Shown here one piece after another: positions 6,597 through 12,241 of a stretch of DNA of 12,241 bases. Origin of the DNA: JBCBGF01 sp039820585. GTDB lineage: Bacteria > Pseudomonadota > Alphaproteobacteria > Rhodobacterales > Rhodobacteraceae. Within the stretch, counting starts at the first letter, position 1. Each line of letters opens with the position of its first letter. Both the position numbers and the translations under genes were made by a program. The notes below the pieces were generated by a model, which saw nothing but the letters and a program-made list of their open reading frames with translations, was not told the DNA's origin and did no database searches. The stretch spans positions 1 through 12,241 of the forward strand of contig JBCBPV010000085.1 in NCBI GenBank assembly GCA_039820585.1. The letters run 5' to 3'.

Positions 6597-6973
6597 CCTT
6601 CACCAAAAACGCGCTCACTCTGTCCGCAATCATCGCGCTGGGCATCGGCGCGGCCGTCCTTTTCGCGCCGGTCGAGTTTTTTGCGATAAGCGCGGTGGCG
6701 CTGCCTGATGACGTGAACCCGATCGGCGATATAAGGGCCTTTGGCGGCGGCCTGCTGGCGTTGGGTCTGTTCCTGTGCCTTGGTCTCATGCGCCCCTCGT
6801 TGGCGCATCCCGCCCTGATCTCGGCAGCGGCGATCTATGCGGGTTTTGGCCTGGCGCGGGTCTAGGCGCTGGCCGTGGATGGGATACCTGCGACGTCGTT
6901 TCTGGTTATGCTGACGCTGGAACTGTCGATTGCTGCGATTTGCACTGTTGCGGCAGTGAAGGCCCGCACCTAG
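6593..6973 (+). pseudogene. DUF4345 membrane protein with an in-frame TAG
   Basis: From ATG 6593, six bases behind GGAG (6583-6586), a hydrophobic protein runs through a first helix (ALTLSAIIALGIGAAVLF), an Asn/Asp-rich link, a conserved-looking GDIRAFGGGLLALGLFL, and a third helix to GFGLARV. It then meets TAG at 6863-6865. The same frame continues as ALAVDGIPATSFLVMLTLEL and a fourth helix to TAG 6971-6973, giving the roughly 126 residues expected of a DUF4345 protein. A single substitution in a TTG or TGG codon would produce the TAG. The truncated 90-residue product lacks the last helix. DUF4345 proteins are small four-helix membrane proteins of unknown role; here it was coupled to the flavodoxin gene. 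Confidence 0.8.
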
Positions 6974-6990
6974 CGGCACCCTTGATTTTT

Positions 6991-7005
6991 GTTCACGACT
7001 TGTTC
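6991..7005 (+). promoter_or_regulatory. LexA (SOS) box GTTC-N7-GTTC
   Basis: GTTC at 6991-6994 and GTTC at 7002-7005 with seven bases between them match exactly the direct-repeat LexA operator known from alphaproteobacteria. The box ends 11 bases before the mmcB ATG, so LexA bound here would cover the promoter or start point. Since mmcB is a known LexA-regulated gene in this class, the match is meaningful. Confidence 0.85.
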
Positions 7006-7016
7006 ACTCTGGATGC

Positions 7017-7481
7017 ATGCCCGAAGACCACGCCCCACACACCAAGACGCCCGGCCAACTGCTGGCCCGCGGCGTGTGCCGGCACCTGTTGGAGCTGGAT
7101 TTCGTCACAGTAGAAGAATTGACCCCCACCCGCGGTCTGCGCGTCGATGTGATGGCGCTGGGCCCCAAGGGTGAGGTCTGGGTCGTCGAATGCAAATCGA
7201 GCCGTGCCGATTTCCAGTCTGATGCCAAGTGGCATGGCTATCTGGAATGGTGCGACCGCTATTTCTGGGCCGTGGACGAGGCGTTTCCGACAGAGCTGTT
7301 GCCGTTAGAAACCGGATTGATCATCGCCGATGCCTATGACGCGGAAATCGTGCGAATGGGGCCCGAGGCCAAGCTGGCCGGCGCCCGCCGGAAGGTGATG
7401 GTGCAGAAATTCGCCCGCCACGCCGCCTTGCGCTGGCAGGCCGCCCGCGACCCAGGCCTCACCCCTTTTTTGACGGCGTGA
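7017..7481 (+). CDS. mmcB: MmcB family DNA repair protein (PD-(D/E)XK nuclease fold)
   Basis: The product has 154 residues, normal for the family. The putative nuclease centre is visible: RVDVMAL with Asp44, and EVWVVECKSS with Glu58 and Lys60, a PD-(D/E)XK arrangement. It is followed by the well conserved DFQSDAKWHGYLEWCDRYFW at 65-84 and the C-terminal AGARRKVMVQKFARHAALRW. MmcB was named in Caulobacter as a LexA-controlled, mitomycin C-related repair gene; its exact reaction is not settled. The LexA box directly upstream predicts induction by DNA damage. The ATG at 7017 has at most a weak GGA as ribosome binding site, so the transcript may have a very short leader. The 3' end overlaps the convergent small gene by 23 bases. 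Confidence 0.9.
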   Translation: MPEDHAPHTKTPGQLLARGVCRHLLELDFVTVEELTPTRGLRVDVMALGPKGEVWVVECKSSRADFQSDAKWHGYLEWCDRYFWAVDEAFPTELLPLETGLIIADAYDAEIVRMGPEAKLAGARRKVMVQKFARHAALRWQAARDPGLTPFLTA

Positions 7482-7665
7482 TCTTCATCGCACGGGCCCG
7501 CGCCGCGGCGGCGCGGATTTCTTCTGCGATCTCTTCGGCCTCATCGGGATCGAAGTCCATCGGGATCTCGGCCCCACCACCTTCGATATAAAGCCGCACC
7601 GCCCCTTCGGAGGTCGGGCCGATCTGTAGATTGGCCTCGATGTCTTTTTCGCTGTTGATACCCAT
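7459..7665 (-). CDS. Small acidic conserved protein (probably DUF6324)
   Basis: This is a 68-residue protein starting MGINSEKDIEANLQIG and containing GAVRLYIEGGGAEIPMDFDP, then a strongly charged helix EAEEIAEEIRAAAARARAMK and a basic tail. I recognise the pattern as a small protein widespread in Rhodobacterales, probably DUF6324; the family name is from memory. The layout suggests a short beta-strand pair followed by one long amphipathic helix; there is no signal peptide or membrane segment. No function is known to me. It converges on mmcB with a 23-base overlap of coding ends, an arrangement that could make antisense transcripts. The ATG at 7663-7665 lacks an obvious ribosome binding site. 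Confidence 0.75.
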   Translation of the reverse strand: MGINSEKDIEANLQIGPTSEGAVRLYIEGGGAEIPMDFDPDEAEEIAEEIRAAAARARAMKITPSKKG

Positions 7666-7731
7666 GGCGCGGGCATCTACCGCGCCCGGCGCGCCGAGGC
7701 AATCCCAATCGGGACCTGCCCCGGTCCGGGC

Positions 7732-8292
7732 TTAGTTTCCCATCAGGTATCGAAGCGCCAGATCGCGGCGGCTGTCTTGCAGGCTCGTCGCTGCCGCAGC
7801 GAACATCTTGTTGAAGGCGCAGGTGTACTTGCCCGCGCGGTCGCCATTGCGTCAGGCATCATACATCGCGCGCGGGTTCTTCTGCTTTGAAATCATCGTG
7901 TCGATCGCTGGGAGGATCGCTTCTTCCACGCGACGTATCTCTTGGGCATTCAGCGTACGGGGTTGCGCACCCTGTCCCAGACCCATCGCCCGGCGTGTGG
8001 CGCTGTAATAGCCGCGTAGCACCAGCGGCGACAATTGCACCTGATAGCCATCAAACAGCTTACCCCACCGCTCATCCGTCATCCGGCCCGACACTAGGCT
8101 GCTGCAGTCGCGCGGCTGGATCGCGCGAATAAAGCCTGCATCCACCTGGAACAGTAACTGCCGCTCGGGCGCGCGCAGGCGGGTCAGGCCCACGTCGTAT
8201 GCCTGCCCCAACGTCTGGTCGAGTCGCGGGAAGAATAGCGTGTCTGGGTCGTGATTCGACGCTTCGCAGGGGCTGCCGGTCAAAACCGGCAA
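7732..8292 (-). pseudogene. Unrecognised gene interrupted by an in-frame TGA
   Basis: A reading frame on this strand runs from at least TTG 8290-8292 through DPDTLFFPRLDQTLGQAYDV, a cysteine in PRDCSSLVSG, and MTDERWGKLFDGYQVQLSPL to TGA at 7852-7854. The same frame stays open afterwards (RNGDRAGKYTCAFNKMFAAA and DSRRDLALRYLMGN) to TAA at 7732-7734, and the continuation looks like genuine protein, so the TGA is probably a nonsense mutation of, for example, a Cys codon. The start is unclear: the frame is open further upstream without an ATG, and the expected N-terminal leader is not evident, so the 5' end may also be damaged. I do not recognise the family. A shortened 146-residue protein could still be made. 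Confidence 0.5.
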
Positions 8293-8383
8293 GTTCGGGC
8301 TAGCGGAGGTGGCTCGTTCGCAGGAATTGGCTGGCTTTGCGGAAACGATGCTGCGTGGTGTGAATGACTGATGCGCGAAATTT

Positions 8384-8400
8384 ACTTGACGTCGGCAAGT
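8384..8400. promoter_or_regulatory. Inverted repeat ACTTG-N7-CAAGT upstream of the MarR-GNAT gene
   Basis: ACTTG at 8384-8388 and CAAGT at 8396-8400 lie 38 bases before the start codon of a MarR-type regulator. TTGACG at 8386-8391 inside it resembles a -35 box, although no good -10 box is seen at the right distance. Size and position suit a MarR-family autoregulatory operator. Confidence 0.35.
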
Positions 8401-8437
8401 GGTTTGCGAGAAGGTTGCGTGTCAAGAAAGACTGTCC

Positions 8438-9346
8438 ATGGACCCAATCGACCGTATCCGCGCCTTCAATCGCCGCTATACGCAGGCCATGGGACTGGTT
8501 TCGCGCACCTATCTCAACAGCGGCATGACCGTGACAGAGGTGCGAGTGCTCTATGAACTCTCGGTCGCCCCAGACACCACCGCGCGCGCCTTGTCCGAAG
8601 CGCTGGGGCTGGACGAGGGGCATCTCAGCCGCATCGTGAAACGATTTGAAGGCGACGGCCTGCTGGTGCGCCGCGCTTCCTACCGTGACGGGCGGCAACG
8701 GCACCTGTCGCTGACGGCCCCGGGGCGCAAACTGCTGACGCGGCTGTCGCGCGCGGCGCGGGCGGATGTCGCGGCGCGGTTTGACGCGGTCGGGCCAGCG
8801 GGGCAGGCGGCCGTGGCAGACGCGATGGAGGCGGTATTGGACCGTATGACCCCTATCGATCCGGCTGAGGCACGACTGCGCGATATGGCCATTGGCGATG
8901 CCGGTTGGCTGATCCAGCGACATGGCGAGGATTATGCCGCCTCGGACAGGTTCGATGCCAGTTTTGAGCCACTGGTGGCCCAGATCCTGGTGGATTTCCA
9001 GCGCACCCGCGATCCCGCCACCGAGCGCGCGTTCATTGCCGAGGCGCGCGGGCGGCGCCTGGGTTCTATCTTCTGCGTGCAATCTGGGGAGCCGGGGATT
9101 GCCAAGCTGCGCCTGTTCTACCTGGTGCCAGAAGCGCGCGGGCTGGGCTTGGGGCGGCGGATGATGGACGCGTGTTTGGGCTTTGCGCGGGACGCGGGTT
9201 ACGACCGCATGACGCTCTGGACCCACGACAGACACCGCGCGGCCTGCGCGATGTACGAGGCGTATGGCTTCACGCGCACCGGGTCGAAACCGGTGACGTC
9301 GTTTGGCGTGGATCTGGTTGAAGTGCAGTACGACATGACCCTCTGA
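8438..9346 (+). CDS. MarR-type HTH / GNAT N-acetyltransferase fusion protein
   Basis: A 302-residue two-domain protein. Residues 1-140 form a MarR-like winged helix: TVTEVRVLYELS near 31-42, the recognition region ALSEALGLDEGHLSRIVKRF at 51-70, and the wing RRASYRDGRQRHLSLTAPG. Residues from about 145 to 302 are a GNAT acetyltransferase with the acetyl-CoA loop VPEARGLGLGRRMM at 230-243 and the C-terminal motif HRAACAMYEAYGFTRTG. Such fusions are a known bacterial type, thought to link ligand or acetylation chemistry with transcription; the substrate here is unknown. ATG 8438 is chosen because the MarR domain begins just after it and AAGAAAGA lies upstream. An in-frame GTG at 8399 would add 13 residues and place the start over the inverted repeat. 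It has a normal high-G+C codon pattern. Confidence 0.88.
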   Translation: MDPIDRIRAFNRRYTQAMGLVSRTYLNSGMTVTEVRVLYELSVAPDTTARALSEALGLDEGHLSRIVKRFEGDGLLVRRASYRDGRQRHLSLTAPGRKLLTRLSRAARADVAARFDAVGPAGQAAVADAMEAVLDRMTPIDPAEARLRDMAIGDAGWLIQRHGEDYAASDRFDASFEPLVAQILVDFQRTRDPATERAFIAEARGRRLGSIFCVQSGEPGIAKLRLFYLVPEARGLGLGRRMMDACLGFARDAGYDRMTLWTHDRHRAACAMYEAYGFTRTGSKPVTSFGVDLVEVQYDMTL

Positions 9347-9351
9347 GCCTC

Positions 9352-9380
9352 TTGCAATCGGTGGGGGCTGTGGCTATCAC
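9352..9380 (+). promoter_or_regulatory. Candidate promoter of the tRNA-His gene
   Basis: TTGCAA at 9352-9357 and TATCAC at 9375-9380 are separated by exactly 17 bases. Both boxes match the sigma-70 consensus at 4 of 6 positions, and the predicted start point is about 5 bases before the first tRNA base at 9392. If active, it now transcribes the tRNA 5' half and runs into the integrase gene. Confidence 0.45.
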
Positions 9381-9391
9381 GCTGGTCGCGT

Positions 9392-9432
9392 GCCGCCTTA
9401 GCTCAGTTGGTTAGAGCGCTGGATTGTGGATC
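9392..9432 (+). tRNA. tRNA-His (anticodon GTG), 5' half only, cut at the anticodon stem
   Basis: The 5' acceptor strand GCCGCCT (9392-9398), a D-arm with stem GCTC/GAGC (9401-9417), the 5' anticodon stem strand CTGGA (9419-9423) and the loop TTGTGGA with anticodon GTG (9427-9429) are all present. After TC at 9431-9432 the sequence no longer completes the anticodon stem (TCCAG expected). No variable loop, T-arm or 3' acceptor strand follows. The gene therefore ends as a half, just before an integrase gene, which marks an attachment-site junction. There is a T, not a G, before the first base, which agrees with the alphaproteobacterial type of tRNA-His lacking an encoded G-1. Confidence 0.85.
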
Positions 9433-9433
9433 G
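9419..9433. other. Probable attachment-site junction of an integrated element
   Basis: The match to a tRNA-His gene ends here, in the anticodon arm, a classic crossover region for tyrosine integrases, and an integrase gene starts 127 bases to the right. The element would extend to the right past the window end. A second copy of this anticodon-arm sequence followed by the tRNA 3' half is expected at its far end. It is not found in this window. Confidence 0.7.
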
Positions 9434-9452
9434 GAGTTTTCTTTCACTCATC

Positions 9453-9528
9453 CTGACCATGCTGACCCTAACCTATTGAAAACGCTGAAAAGACTTGCGA
9501 GGCCCTAGCTCATAGTTTCCACTGAAAC
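9453..9528. repeat. Short repeats between the junction and the integrase
   Basis: CTGACC occurs twice with a period of nine bases (9453-9458 and 9462-9467). GTTTC-CACT-GAAAC forms an inverted repeat at 9515-9528. In this position they could be integrase arm sites and an operator or excisionase site. The repeats are short and their role is inferred. Confidence 0.3.
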
Positions 9529-9559
9529 CGCCGTTACTCACGTGGTTTGGGAGACTAAG

Positions 9560-10540
9560 ATGAGACTAACAGCCCTTCAGATCGACAAACTGCCAGTCCC
9601 CACCCAGGGACAGAAGACATACTGGGAAGGCGATGGCTTTGGTGTGCGGGTATCCCAGGGTGGCAGCAAATCCTTCGTGGTCGTGTACGGCCCGGATCGC
9701 CGCCTGAAGACCCTCGGCAGATACCCTTCTATGAGCCTCAAAACGGCGCGTAGGGAGGCGCAACTACAAAAGCTGACGGATACCCCGCAGAAGCGCCTTG
9801 AACGCACTGACGAGGCAATTTTGGCCTTCCTAGAGGACTGTGAGCGGCGAGTGCGGCCGAGAACGGTTCACGGGTATGCGGATCGCCTCAAGAAACTCGA
9901 CAGCACCTTCCTGTCCGACATCACGCTCAAGAGCATCCCGAATACGCCGCAGCACATTGCAGCGATCAAAGCATTTCTCAATTGGTGTGTGCGAATGGAA
10001 TACATCGACCGGCACGCCTTCGCGTTCACCAGGGCCAAGTTCGGCCAGCGCGATCGAGTGCTCTCTGACAAAGAACTCCGCGCTATCTGGAACTATGACT
10101 TCCCACCATACTCTGACTACCTCAAACTCTTGATCCTGACTGGCCAGCGCCGGGGTCAGTTCCAAAACTACGAGCTGCGCGACGACACCATCTACTTTCC
10201 ACCAGATGCGATGAAGGCAGGGATAGCGCACACTCTGCCGCTAACCGATGCCGTGCGGCGGCTCCTGCCGATCCCGCCATACAACGGGTGGGGAAATGGG
10301 AAGGCGCGGATCGACCACCATGTGCCGATCCCGCATTGGGTGGTGCATGATCTTCGCCGGACGTTCTCGACCAACTGCGCAGCGCTGGGCATACCGCTCC
10401 ATGTTACCGAAGAGATCCTGGCCCATCGATCTGGGCAGCGATCAGGCATCGCTCGGATTTACAACCGCCACCACTACCAGAGCGAGATGCGCGAAGCGCT
10501 TGACCTGTTGGCAGCGCATGTACAAGCTGTAGTGGCCTAG
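9560..10540 (+). CDS. Tyrosine-type site-specific integrase
   Basis: A 326-residue tyrosine recombinase. Residues 1-75 look like an arm-binding domain (FGVRVSQGGSKSFVVVYG, then TLGRYPSMSLKTARREA). Residues 80-155 are a short core-binding domain. The rest is the catalytic domain with Arg197 (TGQRRGQ), Lys219 (AMKAGIAHTLPL), His263 and Arg266 (HDLRRT), His289 (LAHRSG) and the nucleophile Tyr301 (ARIYNRHH). All six key positions are present, so it may be active. It is shorter than the roughly 400 residues common in this class. The start at ATG 9560 has GGGAG (9549-9553) six bases ahead, which decides against the in-frame upstream start at 9542. It lies next to the tRNA-His junction and would catalyse insertion and, with a partner, excision of the element. 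Confidence 0.93.
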   Translation: MRLTALQIDKLPVPTQGQKTYWEGDGFGVRVSQGGSKSFVVVYGPDRRLKTLGRYPSMSLKTARREAQLQKLTDTPQKRLERTDEAILAFLEDCERRVRPRTVHGYADRLKKLDSTFLSDITLKSIPNTPQHIAAIKAFLNWCVRMEYIDRHAFAFTRAKFGQRDRVLSDKELRAIWNYDFPPYSDYLKLLILTGQRRGQFQNYELRDDTIYFPPDAMKAGIAHTLPLTDAVRRLLPIPPYNGWGNGKARIDHHVPIPHWVVHDLRRTFSTNCAALGIPLHVTEEILAHRSGQRSGIARIYNRHHYQSEMREALDLLAAHVQAVVA

Positions 10541-10591
10541 GTTTCGCAAACCGGGGTGATCGCGATTGCTCCTATCAAGGAGTTAATCGTG

Positions 10592-10792
10592 ATGACTAGA
10601 CTACTGAGCAAGAAGCAAGTCCGGGAAATTGTTGGGTTTGGGTTCGCTCACATAGATCGGATGGAGAACGACCCCGACTACGCGCATTTTGGTTTTCCAC
10701 GGCGCGTGCGGATCGGCTTCAGGGTCTTTTGGGTAGAGTCTGAAATCCACGACTGGGTTGCGGCGCAGATAGCTAAGCGCGATGCCTCCTAG
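10592..10792 (+). CDS. AlpA-like small HTH protein, probable excisionase or element regulator
   Basis: A 66-residue protein with the layout of AlpA/HTH_17 proteins: LLSKKQVREIVGFGFAHIDR at 4-23 is the helix-turn-helix, and FPRRVRIGFRVFWVESEIHD at 35-54 is the wing plus closing helix, ending in DWVAAQIAKR. Such proteins act as excisionases or as activators of integrase genes in prophages and islands. AAGGAG at 10577-10582 is a very good ribosome binding site for ATG 10592; GTG 10589 in the same frame is a possible alternative. It follows the integrase by about 50 bases on the same strand and the two may be cotranscribed. Confidence 0.88.
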   Translation: MTRLLSKKQVREIVGFGFAHIDRMENDPDYAHFGFPRRVRIGFRVFWVESEIHDWVAAQIAKRDAS

Positions 10793-10801
10793 CGGGGCGG
10801 A

Positions 10802-10825
10802 GGGGGGCGGGTCCAACCGTCCCCC
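10802..10825 (+). terminator. Strong G+C-rich hairpin after the alpA-like gene
   Basis: Bases 10802-10810 pair with 10817-10825 in a 9-bp stem with one G-U pair and a six-base loop (GTCCAA). It begins 10 bases after the stop codon at 10790-10792. No T tract follows, so it may be a weak or factor-assisted terminator or an RNA-stabilising hairpin. Confidence 0.45.
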
Positions 10826-11449
10826 AAATCAAGCCAGGACGGGGCTTCCGCTTCGCACGCAACGCCGCCTTTGACCTAGGTTTCCACGCGTTCGTTTTCG
10901 TCCCAAAACTACTTCAGAAAACCCGTCACTTGACCAGTCCGCCTTGGTTGGGCCATCTCGCTGCGGTCTAACTTGATTTTCTTACACAGGTGCGGTCACT
11001 CCAAAAGCTCTCTAGGTGCATATCTGACCATGTCGCCTAGAGTTAGGCAACGATGGCGCACCCAGATGCAGCATATGCCAGACAGGGTCCCTATTGGGGC
11101 TGCAATTGCCTGAGGTTCAGAATCCCGGCATGTTGAGAGAACTGCCTCCGCCAAAAACGCAGTAACGATGGGTAGCGGTTCACGTGGGCGCGCCAAAGAC
11201 ACTGCGTTAATCCTTTCTTGATCACTGCGATGGAACGAACAAGTAAAAAAAAACGGCAAGAGCCAAAGATGTACAAATCAGTATCTATGCTTCGTTCAGC
11301 AACGTCTTCACAAACATAAGAACTAGAAAGGAGAAGTGAGACTTCACATGCCGCTTTTCCAATCACCTGAAGAAGCAGTGCATGTATCGTGCTTCAGAAT
11401 CAGTTCCATGAGCCCTCGCGCTGAAGGATCACGTTCTTTGTAAAGGCAA
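10826..11449. other. About 620 bases of the element without a convincing gene
   Basis: Short open frames exist on the minus strand (10996-11259 and 11091-11366), but they overlap each other, lack ribosome binding sites, and show no domain or composition typical of real proteins. The stretch contains a run of nine A near 11247 and is locally A+T-rich (23 of 60 bases are G or C in 11221-11280), unlike the left part of the window. It may hold regulatory DNA, a small RNA or decayed genes; nothing specific can be supported. Confidence 0.5.
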
Positions 11450-11974
11450 CTAACCAACTAACTCGAACTGCCTGCGGCTTGGCTGAAGCCGAACTTGCCA
11501 CGCTGTTACGTCATCGAACTTCGATACGTCAGACAATACGGAGAAATGAGCATGACGGTCGTGTGGATTGCTGCCAGAATAAGGACGCCACTCCCACTCT
11601 TGGTGTCCATCAACCTCATACGAAGAACATATACGCGAATCGAAGATAATATACTTGATCCTCGCGTCACGACTTTTGATGATCGCGTTTGTAATCACGT
11701 GAAGATCGCATCCATTCGCTGGATCGTGGGTGCAATCAAAAGCGGCAACAATACCAACTCCGTTGAGATCAATGTTTGGGCAATGATCCGATGCCCCGGG
11801 GCAGTGCGCTGAATCTCCAATGAATCCATCGCTGGCTTTGCTGCGCCCGGGATACAATACATCAATCTGTTCCTTTAGTTTCGTTAGCGCTGCCGCGGGG
11901 CGCCAGGCCTTGGTCGATCCACCGGCTACACTCGACGGTGAGGATTGCTCCTCAAAGGCGCTCGAGTCGTCCAT
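11450..11974 (-). CDS. M15-like (D-Ala-D-Ala carboxypeptidase fold) peptidase, possibly phage endolysin-type
   Basis: A 174-residue protein with the pattern of small zinc peptidases of the M15/hedgehog fold: DGFIGDSAHCPGASDHCPN at 49-67, VAAFDCTHDPANGCD at 76-90, SRDARIKYIIFDSRI at 101-115, then WEWRPYSGSNPH at 127-138 and HAHFSV at 141-146. Candidate metal or catalytic residues are His57 or His64, Asp80, and His141/His143. The second half resembles cell-wall peptidases often found in phages. There is no signal peptide, so it would need a holin or another route to reach peptidoglycan; none is visible here. The first 25 residues are Ser-rich and probably disordered. GAGG lies four bases before ATG 11972-11974. 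It is oriented towards the integrase module. Confidence 0.72.
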   Translation of the reverse strand: MDDSSAFEEQSSPSSVAGGSTKAWRPAAALTKLKEQIDVLYPGRSKASDGFIGDSAHCPGASDHCPNIDLNGVGIVAAFDCTHDPANGCDLHVITNAIIKSRDARIKYIIFDSRICSSYEVDGHQEWEWRPYSGSNPHDRHAHFSVLSDVSKFDDVTAWQVRLQPSRRQFELVG

Positions 11975-12241
11975 CAGTCCTCGGTCACCAAATTCTTTTG
12001 CGACAAGGTTTGGATTAGCTTCACTGACTTCAGCGTAGACTTCGAGGAAATGACTTACCTGCTGCGGGAAACCCTGCAGCTCCAGCTTTCGCTGTTCAGT
12101 CTGTGTGACGTCAGGGTTTTTGGGACAGATGGCCGCCTGAGCTAAGAGAGGATCTGGCGCATCTGGTTTTTGTGATTATGCGGCGGATTTGCGGTGAAGC
12201 AAGCGCCGGGTTTCGATGGTCTTTCGTTTGATCCTTTCTCG
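11975..12241. other. Right edge of the window, no confident gene
   Basis: Nothing here can be named. On the minus strand a frame enters from the right edge and ends at TAG 12142-12144, giving about 32 residues (KPGACFTANPPHNHKNQMRQ within it), which could be the C-terminus of a gene outside the window. A second minus-strand frame also stays open for about 20 codons. A quasi-palindrome CTGCGGG-AAA-CCCTGCAG lies at 12061-12078. Confidence 0.3.

Noticed and set aside
7852..7854. TGA as a selenocysteine codon in the unknown minus-strand gene.
   Set aside because: No hairpin of the expected kind is evident directly after it and the surroundings show no redox motif; a nonsense mutation is simpler.
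8300..9235. 311-codon minus-strand open frame opposite the MarR-GNAT gene.
   Set aside because: The plus-strand protein has two complete known domains; the minus frame has shadow-like composition.
10996..11366. Two overlapping minus-strand open frames in the element's intergenic stretch.
   Set aside because: They overlap in different frames, lack ribosome binding sites, and have no protein-like pattern.
12085..12241. Possible insertion sequence end near the right edge (TTTTTGGGACAGA and a basic minus-strand frame).
   Set aside because: I cannot match it to a known terminal repeat or transposase, and only one side is visible.
1..12241. CRISPR arrays, rRNA genes or complete tRNA genes.
   Set aside because: No regularly spaced repeats and no rRNA sequence were seen; the only tRNA sequence is the 5' half at 9392-9432.

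Overview
The window looks like a chromosomal segment of an alphaproteobacterium, most likely a Rhodobacterales (roseobacter-type) marine or aquatic bacterium. The reasons are: the high G+C coding style of the left three quarters; the order ribB (with a dead RibA-like tail) - ribH - nusB; an mmcB gene behind an alphaproteobacterial LexA box of the form GTTC-N7-GTTC; a small acidic protein I know from this order; and a tRNA-His 5' half with no encoded extra G at position -1. No 16S rRNA or other decisive taxonomic marker is present.

Layout. Positions 1-632 hold the 3' part of an arsJ-type organoarsenical efflux gene, closed off by two tandem perfect palindromes. Positions 714-2829 are a tightly overlapping riboflavin/antitermination operon: ribB, ribH and nusB, each joined by a 4-base ATGA overlap. 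A small two-helix membrane protein follows (2976-3287). Positions 3567-6973 form a decaying block. It contains a shattered DUF2461 gene, an intact APH(6)/hydroxyurea-type kinase on the minus strand, a frameshifted AraC-family regulator, and a divergent flavodoxin-DUF4345 pair broken by a frameshift and nonsense codons. Positions 6991-8292 carry SOS-type mmcB, a convergent small acidic protein and an unrecognised gene interrupted by a TGA. Positions 8438-9346 encode a MarR-GNAT fusion protein.

From 9392 the window enters an integrated element. A tRNA-His gene with a plausible promoter is intact through the anticodon, then stops matching a tRNA at about 9433. It is followed by a tyrosine integrase and an AlpA-like small HTH protein (probable excisionase or regulator). 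Next come about 620 bases without a convincing gene and with locally low G+C, then a minus-strand M15-like (D-Ala-D-Ala carboxypeptidase fold) peptidase, possibly phage-derived cargo. The other end of the element lies beyond 12241.

The main points for a second look are the tRNA-His gene apparently split by integration, the clustered gene decay in 3567-6973, the SOS box on mmcB, the degenerate cyclohydrolase domain of RibB, and several inverted repeats in promoter regions. I did not find a convincing new multi-gene defence or metabolic system. The integrated element is the least explained part, and only one end of it is visible.
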